A DNA stretch of 64,000 nt, from the NCBI RefSeq assembly GCF_001183965.1, contig NZ_LFZV01000001.1:1222438-1286437 (forward strand), read 5' to 3'. Numbering within the stretch: position 1 is the stretch's first letter; every line of letters starts with the position of its first letter. This DNA comes from Bacillus sp. FJAT-27916. Its GTDB lineage: Bacteria > Bacillota > Bacilli > Bacillales > Pradoshiaceae. Positions 53,325-60,003 of this stretch are shown piece by piece. The translations under genes were made by a program, and so were the position numbers. The notes below the pieces were generated by a model. That model saw only the letters and a program-made list of their open reading frames with translations. It was not told the origin of the DNA and made no database searches.

Positions 53325-54812
53325 ATGAAACACTATCAAGATGACAGCTTTGCGTTACATACAGATCTATACCAAATTAATATGATGGAAACATACTTCC
53401 GGGATGGCATCCATAACAGAAAAGCCGTCTTTGACGTTTACTTTAGACGTAACCCATTTGGGAACGGCTATGCCGTTTTTGCAGGACTTGAGCGTGTCAT
53501 TACGTATATTAAAGAGCTGCGTTTTACAGACACTGATATTGAATATTTACGTAATGAAGTAGGTTATGCTGATGACTTCCTGTCCTACCTTAAGGAACTA
53601 AAATTTACAGGAACAATTAGAAGCATGAAGGAAGGGGAGCTCGTATTTGAGAATGAGCCTCTTATGCGTATTGAAGCCCCGCTAGCTCAGGCACAGCTTG
53701 TTGAGACGGCTATCCTCAATGTCGTCAACTACCAGACATTGATTGCAACAAAGGCCTCAAGGCTCACCATGGTAGCCGATGGCGATCCATTATTTGAGTT
53801 TGGGACAAGAAGAGCTCAGGAAACCGAAGCGGCCATTTGGGGGACACGCGCGGCCTTTATCGGCGGATTCCAAGCGACAAGCAATGTCCGCGCAGGTAAA
53901 TTATTCGGCATACCAGTCGTAGGAACGCATGCCCATGCCCTTGTCCAAACCTATCGTGACGAATACACAGCCTTCAAGAAATACGCGGAATCCCATTATG
54001 ACTGCACCTTCCTCGTCGACACCTATGACACATTACGCTCAGGTGTACCGACAGCCATCAAGGTTGCCAAGGAAATGGGTGACAAGATTAAATTCAAAGC
54101 CATCCGCCTAGACAGCGGCGACTTAGCTTACCTATCTAAAAAAGCAAGAATCATGCTGGATGAAGCCGGCTATACCGACACGATGATCACCGCCTCTAAT
54201 GACCTGGATGAAGTAACTATTCTCAACCTGAAAGCCCAAGGTGCCAAAATTGACATGTGGGGAGTCGGTACAAAGCTCATCACTGCTTATGACCAGCCGG
54301 CATTAGGTGCTGTTTACAAAATGGTCAGCATTGAAGATGATAACGGAAGAATGGCTGACACCATCAAAATCAGCGGAAACCCTGAAAAAGTTACAACACC
54401 AGGGATGAAAAACGTTTACCGTATCATCAACCGTGAAACCAAAAAATCCGAGGGGGACTACATCACCCTAGACGGCGAAAACCCGCAGGAAGAAAAAATA
54501 TTGACTATGTTCCATCCAGTGCACACCTTCATCTGCAAGGAAGTCACCGACTTCGAAGCCGTGCCGCTGCATGAAACTATTTTCGAAAACGGCGAACTGA
54601 AATATAAAACACCAGAGCTCACTGATATCCAGAAATTTGCCCATGATAACCTCTCCTTGCTATGGGATGAATACAAACGTTTCTTGAATCCGGAGAAATA
54701 CCCGGTTGACCTCAGTCCAAAATGCTGGGAAAACAAGCGTGTCCTTATTCAGGAAGTACAGGATCAGGTTAGACGGAACCGAGAGATTGTTAAGAACTGG
54801 GAAAATGAATAG
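53325..54812 (+). CDS. pncB: Nicotinate phosphoribosyltransferase
   Basis: The 495-residue enzyme makes nicotinate mononucleotide from nicotinate and PRPP. It shows LHTDLYQINMMETYFRDG at the N-terminus, FGTRRAQETEAAIWGTRAAFIGGFQATSNV, GTHAHALVQTY with the autophosphorylated-type His, and the phosphate-binding KAIRLDSGDLAYLSK. AAGGAGGAAG at 53311-53320 sets ATG 53325. It forms an operon with pncA. Note long runs of C-ending codons in the second half, unlike the first, possibly a mosaic. Confidence 0.95.
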   Translation: MKHYQDDSFALHTDLYQINMMETYFRDGIHNRKAVFDVYFRRNPFGNGYAVFAGLERVITYIKELRFTDTDIEYLRNEVGYADDFLSYLKELKFTGTIRSMKEGELVFENEPLMRIEAPLAQAQLVETAILNVVNYQTLIATKASRLTMVADGDPLFEFGTRRAQETEAAIWGTRAAFIGGFQATSNVRAGKLFGIPVVGTHAHALVQTYRDEYTAFKKYAESHYDCTFLVDTYDTLRSGVPTAIKVAKEMGDKIKFKAIRLDSGDLAYLSKKARIMLDEAGYTDTMITASNDLDEVTILNLKAQGAKIDMWGVGTKLITAYDQPALGAVYKMVSIEDDNGRMADTIKISGNPEKVTTPGMKNVYRIINRETKKSEGDYITLDGENPQEEKILTMFHPVHTFICKEVTDFEAVPLHETIFENGELKYKTPELTDIQKFAHDNLSLLWDEYKRFLNPEKYPVDLSPKCWENKRVLIQEVQDQVRRNREIVKNWENE

Positions 54813-54820
54813 TAAAGGAA

Positions 54821-54852
54821 GAAGAAGGAGCTGTCAGCCTCCTTCTTTTTTA
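54821..54852 (+). terminator. Intrinsic terminator after pncB
   Basis: AAGAAGGAG / CTCCTTCTT stem with a T-tract. Confidence 0.9.
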
Positions 54853-54885
54853 TAAGTGTCAAGATTGTGAATTTTCACTAAATTC

Positions 54886-54915
54886 GTTTACGCTTTAACG
54901 CATTAATGTTAAAAT
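54886..54915 (+). promoter_or_regulatory. Promoter of the candidate small RNA
   Basis: TTTACG (54887-54892), 17 nt and TAAAAT (54910-54915) fit a weak sigma-A promoter. The same bases read as GTTTA-N16-TGTTAAAAT, which resembles the sigma-F/sigma-G forespore pattern (GTATA-type -35, GGnnAAAAT-type -10). Which one is used cannot be told from sequence. Confidence 0.5.
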
Positions 54916-54921
54916 GAAGGT

Positions 54922-55000
54922 GTTATCGTACGCGATGACCTCCTAAAGGGAAATGTATAGAAGCCGCTCCTGATTGATATGCTGGGGGCGGTGCTTTTTT
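54922..55000 (+). ncRNA. Candidate trans-acting small RNA with anti-SD motif
   Basis: Between a promoter and an intrinsic terminator lies about 79 nt without a plausible ORF. It starts with an ATCG-TACG-CGAT hairpin (54925-54936, UNCG-type loop). An unpaired linker carries GACCTCCTAAAGGG, complementary to Shine-Dalgarno sequences. It ends in a terminator, AAGC(2-nt bulge opposite)CGCTCC with GGGGCGGTGCTT and six T residues. The layout is that of Gram-positive base-pairing small RNAs. No Rfam family could be assigned. The rest of the 54853-55199 gap is AT-rich with no other feature apart from a TATAAT at about 55166 before the next gene. Confidence 0.5.
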
Positions 55001-55199
55001 GTGTGCAAAGAAATCGGAGGTCTTAGTATTTTTATATAATATTAAGGATTTTGCCATTAATAAAGAATCGACTTGGGCTTGTCCAATATTGTAGAAAGAT
55101 CAATCCTGTTTTAAGCAAAAAAAATCAGTAAAGTCGACTCATAGCAAGGGTTGAAAGCTTGTTGTATAATATTGGAAATAAGGATAAGAAGGTGGGGAC

Positions 55200-56423
55200 A
55201 TGAATGTTGGTTCGCTGATTAAATATTATCGAACAAAGCAGGGAATGACACAAAGTGAACTGGTGGAAGGCATTTGCTCGGTACCTCATCTTAGCAAAAT
55301 CGAGAATAATGGGAAGGAGGCGAATGAACAAACCATTGATTTGCTTTTGAATAGGCTTGGCGCGAATTTGAAGGAAGTGCAACAAAAGAATGGGATGATA
55401 GAGGAGCTGCTCGATGAGTGGATCCATAATATCAATTATTTGCAGGTAGATAAAGCAAGAGGACTATATGAACGGCTTTCAGAGCTGTCAGGCTTTATTG
55501 CTTATACGCCGCATCTCTATTTGTACGAGCTTTATAAGCTAAGGTATTATCTTTTGGTGCGCGAGATTGAGGAGGCGAAGCTGCATTATAAGTGGCTTGA
55601 GAAGCATAAGAAGAATTTCTCCTACCAAGAGTTGTACCTATTTCACTACTATCATGCCATTTGTTTGATTGTCCAGAATAAGTATCGTCAAGCGAATGAT
55701 GTTTTGGATGATTTGGTCCTTTCTCAAGGGGAGGGTGTCAATGCCTCTGGTGATGTGTACTATCATTTGGCTCTCGTCAAATGTCATATTGAACAGCCGG
55801 GCTACGCCATTTTTTACGGTAAGCATGCTTTGACCTCTTTTACAGCTGACTATAATATTAAGCGAATGCTCCATACGCTGATGATAATGGGAATCAGTTA
55901 TACGGATTCTAATATCCATGAGGTGGCGCTGGATTGCTATAAGCATCTCGAACGGAATGCAGAGATTCTTGGAGAAATGGATATGCTGGCACTCACGTAT
56001 CACAATATCGGGTATTTGAAGCAGAAGATGGGGAATTTGGCAGAAGCACGAGATTACTTCAAGAAGGCATTGGATTCGGGGATAGATGATGCCTACTCGT
56101 ACATGGTCAGCTTGTATGCCTATGCAGAAACATCTTATTATCTTGAGGATTATGTTGTGGCAAAAGAAAGCTTTGACCAATTAAAAAAGAATGCTGCTCG
56201 ATCAAACACGAAAATCTATCAAATTCTCCCGAACTATTATTTATACATGATGGAGGGGGAAGAGGAGAGAGCCATTCGATATTTAGAAGATTATACCCTT
56301 CCTTTTTTATACGATAAGGAGCTGAGCTTTACAGATATTAGGTCGGTTAATAAAATTTTAGCTGATTATTATAAAAAAGAAGGAAAGTTTAAAGAAGCGC
56401 TGCAATATACTTATATGGAATAA
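55200..56423 (+). CDS. RRNPP-type HTH-TPR transcriptional regulator
   Basis: The 407-residue protein has an N-terminal XRE HTH (residues 1-60: IKYYRTKQGMTQSELVEGICSVPHLSKIENNGKEANEQTIDLLL) and then about nine helical TPR-like repeats to the end, such as ALTYHNIGYLKQKMGNLAEARDYFKKALD. This is the layout of NprR, PlcR and related quorum-sensing regulators, which bind short re-imported peptides in the TPR groove. GGTGGGGACATG gives the start. Twenty nt downstream is a 12-codon ORF with a strong ribosome binding site, and next comes a secreted protease gene. NprR, PlcR or RopB orthology is not claimed. Confidence 0.88.
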   Translation: MNVGSLIKYYRTKQGMTQSELVEGICSVPHLSKIENNGKEANEQTIDLLLNRLGANLKEVQQKNGMIEELLDEWIHNINYLQVDKARGLYERLSELSGFIAYTPHLYLYELYKLRYYLLVREIEEAKLHYKWLEKHKKNFSYQELYLFHYYHAICLIVQNKYRQANDVLDDLVLSQGEGVNASGDVYYHLALVKCHIEQPGYAIFYGKHALTSFTADYNIKRMLHTLMIMGISYTDSNIHEVALDCYKHLERNAEILGEMDMLALTYHNIGYLKQKMGNLAEARDYFKKALDSGIDDAYSYMVSLYAYAETSYYLEDYVVAKESFDQLKKNAARSNTKIYQILPNYYLYMMEGEEERAIRYLEDYTLPFLYDKELSFTDIRSVNKILADYYKKEGKFKEALQYTYME

Positions 56424-56443
56424 GAACATAAGGGGGAGTAGAG

Positions 56444-56482
56444 ATGAACATGAAAGCGCCCATCTTGCCGCCGGTAACTTAA
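56444..56482 (+). CDS. Candidate 12-residue signal peptide gene
   Basis: ATG 56444 follows GGGGGAG (56432-56438) at 5 nt and encodes MNMKAPILPPVT before TAA. It starts 20 nt after the RRNPP regulator stop and is followed 24 nt later by a strong terminator, so it seems to end the regulator transcript. The peptide is short, hydrophobic, proline-rich and has no secretion signal. The position is where RRNPP systems encode their peptide. Whether it is translated, exported or sensed is inference. Confidence 0.5.
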   Translation: MNMKAPILPPVT

Positions 56483-56506
56483 ATACATCGTATCTGAATA
56501 CATGGG

Positions 56507-56538
56507 AAAAGCCGATTGCATAAGCAGTCGGCTTTTTT
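56507..56538 (+). terminator. Intrinsic terminator after the micro-ORF
   Basis: AAAAGCCGA / TCGGCTTTT stem with an inner TGC/GCA extension, then six T residues. Confidence 0.92.
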
Positions 56539-56718
56539 ATGTATAAATTTTGTTGGGAAAATAAAAAAATGATAGGCACAAACACCTGTTTTGTTTTTGG
56601 TCGGGTTGGTACTTCTTCCACGGTGAAAAACAAGAGATTTGTTGAAAAATAATGTAATAAGTAAAAATATGGTAGAAATATGGTGTTATTTATTTGGGAA
56701 ATTTTAGAACATTTTAAC

Positions 56719-56743
56719 AATTCAATCTATTCATTTTTGAATT
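56719..56743 (+). promoter_or_regulatory. Inverted repeat upstream of the subtilisin gene
   Basis: AATTCAA (56719-56725) and TTGAATT (56737-56743) form an inverted repeat, and ATTCA-N4-TGAAT (56729-56742) a second overlapping one. They lie just upstream of TATAGT/TAAAAT promoter-like sequences about 100 bp before the protease start. A regulator site is likely; assignment to the RRNPP protein is inference. The remaining gap (56539-56842) is AT-rich with nothing else recognised. Confidence 0.4.
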
Positions 56744-56842
56744 ATAGTAAAATCGCTCCGTTTCCAAGAAAAAAAATAATCAATATACTAGTTTTACATC
56801 AAAGAGAGCCATCAAAAATAAATATGTGAGAGGAGAGGAAAC

Positions 56843-58099
56843 ATGAAGTCAAAAAGATTAATCAGTACGGTCGTGTTGAGTTTGGCAATGGTGTTCAGTG
56901 GAGCATCCTTCTCATCAGCAGCAGAAATGGGGAAGGCTCCGAAAGAGTCAGTTCAGAAGGAAACAATCCGGGTCCTTATTAAGGGATCTCAAAGTGAACG
57001 GGCACAGGCGAAGAAAGATATGGGTGTCCATCATGATTTCAACGGCCAAGGCTTTACAGTCGATGTCTCTGAAAAAGAGTATGAGAAGCTAGTCAAAAAT
57101 AATGACATCGAAGTCAAGAAAGTACCAGAATTCAAGATTGCCGCGACCAACCAATTAAAGGCAACGTCAAGTCCTACCACTCGCGTACCTTGGGGAATAA
57201 AAGCCATTTATAATAATAGTTCACTAACGTCTACTTCGGGTGGTAGCGGCATAAAGGTCGCTGTATTGGATACAGGTGTTCTGAAAACACATAAGGATTT
57301 ATCGTCCAATGTGGAGCAATGTAAAGATTTTACGACTAGCAGCACATACGTGAATAATTCTTGTGCTGACCGAAATGGACATGGTACACACGTAGCTGGT
57401 ACCGTTCTTGGTAATGGCGGAGGAGGCACAGGGGTATATGGTGTTGCTCCACAAGCGAAGCTATGGGCCTATAAGGTTCTAACGGACAGCGGCTCTGGAT
57501 ATTCTGATGATATTGCAGCTGCTATCAGACATGCGGCCGACCAAGCCACATCGACAGGTTCGAAGCTGATTATCTCCATGTCACTCGGTTCTAGCGCAAA
57601 TGATTCCTTGATCTCAAGCGCGGTAACGTATGCACAAGGAAAAGGGGTTCTTATCATTGCGGCTGCAGGCAACAGCGGTTCTGCTGCCAATACAATCGGC
57701 TACCCTGGTGCACTTGCGAATGTCGTAGCAGTAGCAGCCCTTGAAAATGTACAAGCTAATGGCACATACCGTGTGGCAAATTATTCTTCCCGCGGAAATC
57801 CGAACACAGACGGTGACTATGTAATCGGCGTGAAAGATATTGAAGTCTCTGCTCCTGGTTCAGCTGTTGAATCTACTTGGTATACAGGCGGATACAACAC
57901 AATCAGCGGTACATCCATGGCAACGCCTCATGTTTCCGGCTTAGCTGCGAAAATCTGGGCGTCTAACACTGGATATACAGCAAACCAAGTTCGCACTGTG
58001 CTTCAAAACAGGGCGAAAGCCAATGACATTTTGGGTGGAGTTGGCGCCGCAGTTGGCGATGATTATGCCTCTGGCTTCGGATTCCCTCGAGTCCAATAA
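56843..58099 (+). CDS. Secreted subtilisin-like serine protease (S8)
   Basis: The 418-residue preproprotein has a signal peptide (residues 1 to about 27, cleavage near SSAA), an inhibitor I9 propeptide (about 40-105, TIRVLIKGSQSERAQAKKDMG) and a mature S8 domain. Catalytic residues: Asp143 in AVLDTGV, His180 in NGHGTHVAG, Ser358 in GTSMATPHVSG, with oxyanion Asn in AAAGNSG. Two cysteines (QCKDF, NSCADR) could form a disulfide, as in the cold-adapted subtilisins S39/S41 it resembles. GAGAGGAGAGG precedes the ATG. It lies directly after the RRNPP regulator and micro-ORF. Confidence 0.93.
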   Translation: MKSKRLISTVVLSLAMVFSGASFSSAAEMGKAPKESVQKETIRVLIKGSQSERAQAKKDMGVHHDFNGQGFTVDVSEKEYEKLVKNNDIEVKKVPEFKIAATNQLKATSSPTTRVPWGIKAIYNNSSLTSTSGGSGIKVAVLDTGVLKTHKDLSSNVEQCKDFTTSSTYVNNSCADRNGHGTHVAGTVLGNGGGGTGVYGVAPQAKLWAYKVLTDSGSGYSDDIAAAIRHAADQATSTGSKLIISMSLGSSANDSLISSAVTYAQGKGVLIIAAAGNSGSAANTIGYPGALANVVAVAALENVQANGTYRVANYSSRGNPNTDGDYVIGVKDIEVSAPGSAVESTWYTGGYNTISGTSMATPHVSGLAAKIWASNTGYTANQVRTVLQNRAKANDILGGVGAAVGDDYASGFGFPRVQ

Positions 58100-58115
58100 A
58101 ACAATTCGGTTCAAA

Positions 58116-58194
58116 AGCAGCCTCTCCATGGACGGGAGGCTGCTTGTCACACATTAGGCCGCATCTTGTCTAACAAGAAGAAGCGGCCTTTTTT
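58116..58194 (+). terminator. Two hairpins/terminator after the subtilisin gene
   Basis: AGCAGCCTC / GAGGCTGCT (58116-58144) has no T-tract. AGGCCGC / GCGGCC (58156-58188) is followed by TTTTTTG and is the likely terminator. The second hairpin overlaps the beginning of the longest reading frame of the next gene, supporting a later start there. Confidence 0.75.
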
Positions 58195-58228
58195 GTCTAA
58201 AAAAATCCCGATAAAGGAATTGGTTGTA

Positions 58229-59161
58229 ATGAAAATATGGTTTCGATTAAAGGAATCGATCAATTTATTTCGTTTACTAGCCAAGAAGGGGTATATATGT
58301 CTGTATCAGCTTGGCATTATGGTCATTGCGCTTTGGACGCTGGCCTCTCTTGCCATCACCTATCGCAAGGTCTTTCTCAATCCATTTGAGGCACTGACAG
58401 TTAATGAAATGCCGGCAATGGACCAAGGATGGTTTGTCGCCATGATGACCAATATTGTCTCATCAGAGGCAAACCGCATTGTCGGAAAGGGGCTCTTGTT
58501 TTTACTGATTTGGATTCTCTTATTTTTATTCATTCCGCTCGCGACCCGGAGCCTGAAAAGATTCCGTCTTTTCCAATTTGAACTTGAACTCGAAGACAGC
58601 AATGAAGCAGAAGAATCTGATAATCTGAACATGGAAGAAAGATTCCGTCTGTTAGGAGACCTCTACAGCGATCACAGCAAAGGAACGCTCTTTCTTTTTT
58701 ATCAAGAGGATGCAGGAAGAGCTGACTATGAAGGTGCCATCGCCTATTTTCTAGAGAAATACGCTGCAGAAGGATTCAAGAAGCAAGGAGTCGGCATCAA
58801 TTGGGCTTTATACGAGTGGGCTGCCTTACCCGATGAATGGATGCGACTTGCCCAAATCTCAGCCGAAAAAGGAAAACCGTACATGGAGAATCAAGAATCT
58901 ACAGTAAACTTCAAAAAGAAGAATATTGTGGTTTACACCTACCATCATTTGGATAAATTACTAGTATCTATCCTATGGAGCTATACATGCCGCTTTGACA
59001 TCATGGATCAACAATATTTATATATCCTGCATCATTCAGCCGCAGCACAGCTCGAAAATATAGAATACGTATGCTGGATTGAACGATTAGTCAGCCAGGA
59101 AGCCATGAACGAATGTGCCTACGTAAACACAGAAGGAGTGGATTTACAAGTTGGTGGATAA
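58229..59161 (+). CDS. Two-TM membrane protein, paralogue of the gene at 41822
   Basis: The 310-residue protein has membrane segments at about 24-47 (LYQLGIMVIALWTLASLAI) and 90-112 (KGLLFLLIWILLFLFIPLA), then a large soluble domain. It shares TRSLKRFRLFQFELELED, DYEGAIAYFLE, FDIMDQQYLYILHH and LENIEYVCWIE with the minus-strand gene at 41822-42691. No family is recognised. I start at ATG 58229 (AAAGGA at 58213-58218); the frame opens at 58166 but that part lies in a terminator. Confidence 0.7.
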   Translation: MKIWFRLKESINLFRLLAKKGYICLYQLGIMVIALWTLASLAITYRKVFLNPFEALTVNEMPAMDQGWFVAMMTNIVSSEANRIVGKGLLFLLIWILLFLFIPLATRSLKRFRLFQFELELEDSNEAEESDNLNMEERFRLLGDLYSDHSKGTLFLFYQEDAGRADYEGAIAYFLEKYAAEGFKKQGVGINWALYEWAALPDEWMRLAQISAEKGKPYMENQESTVNFKKKNIVVYTYHHLDKLLVSILWSYTCRFDIMDQQYLYILHHSAAAQLENIEYVCWIERLVSQEAMNECAYVNTEGVDLQVGG

Positions 59162-59309
59162 TATCGTCATAAGAGCCAGATTCAGTGCAGAGAAATATAG
59201 ACAATTAGCGAAAATGTGCCTCGACGGGCCGAACGATGGCATTGTGGAGAATAAGCCAATACTAGAGAGTGGCTGCACAAATGAGAAATTCTATTACAAA
59301 ATCAAATGA
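59151..59309 (+). CDS. Possible small protein coupled to the membrane protein gene
   Basis: A 52-codon ORF starts at TTG 59151 (or GTG 59154), overlapping the end of the membrane protein gene by 11 bases. AAGGAG at 59133-59138 is 12 nt ahead, a little far. The product is basic at the start (DNIVIRARFSAEKYRQLAKM) and has no membrane segment. A terminator follows directly. No known family. Confidence 0.4.
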   Translation: MVDNIVIRARFSAEKYRQLAKMCLDGPNDGIVENKPILESGCTNEKFYYKIK

Positions 59310-59311
59310 AT

Positions 59312-59354
59312 AAACCTTCTAATCAAAGTGATGATTGGAAGGTTTATTTTTTTG
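59312..59354 (+). terminator. Intrinsic terminator after 59309
   Basis: AAACCTTC...AATCA / TGATT...GAAGGTTT stem followed by ATTTTTTT. Confidence 0.85.
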
Positions 59355-59446
59355 TTTTGACGGGAGGAACGGTCCAGGCTATGTACAGGAAAAGCGGGAT
59401 AAGTCAGTGTCTCATTCAGGGTGGGTGGGATAAAGGTGGGAGAAAG

Positions 59447-59965
59447 ATGGGGTAAGACACGCAATGCCCATGCTTTCCCCAGGCAACGGGGGTAAAGGGT
59501 GGGCCAAGGGTGGACCAAAGGTGGGCATCGTCAGAGAAAGCCCACCCAATGCCCAGGCAACAGTGGCAAAGGGTGGGCCAAGGGTGGACCAAAGGTGGGC
59601 ATCGCCAGAGAAAGCCCGCCCAATACCCAGGCAACGGGGGTAAAGAGTGGGCCAAGGGTGGACGCAAGATGGGCATCGTCAGAGAAAGCCCACCCAATAC
59701 CCAGGCAACGGTGGTAAAGGGTGGGCCAAGGGTGGACGAAAGGTGGGCATCGTCAGAGAAAGCCCACCCAATGCCCAGGCAACGGTGGTAAAGGGTGGGC
59801 CAAGGGTGGACGAAAGGTGGGCATCGCCAGAGAAAGCCCACCCAATGCCCAGGCAACGGTGGTAAAGGGTGGGCCAAGGGTGGACGAAAGGTGGGCATCG
59901 TCAGAGAAAGCCCGCCCAATGCCCAGGCAATGGTGGTAAAGGGTGGACAACAGAGTAGCCAAAAA
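59447..59965. repeat. 74-bp tandem repeat array
   Basis: Six units begin at 59521, 59595, 59669, 59743, 59817 and 59891, all exactly 74 bp apart, with a degenerate unit before and a truncated one after. Each unit holds GGTGGGC and GCCCACC (or GCCCGCC) arms and GGGTGGGCCAAGGGTGGAC. It equals the 63-bp unit at 45291-45490 plus an 11-bp insertion (GCCAAGGGTGG). It fills most of the 59310-60002 gap between convergent genes. Long open frames on both strands are a by-product of its composition. Confidence 0.95.
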
Positions 59966-59969
59966 CAAA

Positions 59970-60003
59970 AAAGCATCGCCCAAATTTCGGGCAATGCTTT
60001 TTT
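59970..60003. terminator. Terminator after the repeat array (both strands)
   Basis: AAAAAGCAT-GCCC / GGGC-ATGCTTTTTT stem with one internal mismatch pair, flanked by A and T runs, directly at the stop of the MFS gene. Confidence 0.85.

Noticed and set aside
54914-54946. Ten-codon ORF within the small RNA candidate
   Set aside because: Its ATG overlaps the -10 element, so it would not be in the transcript.
56569-56652. 27-codon ORF between the micropeptide terminator and the subtilisin gene
   Set aside because: No proper ribosome binding site and no membrane or signal features; less convincing than the ORF at 56444.
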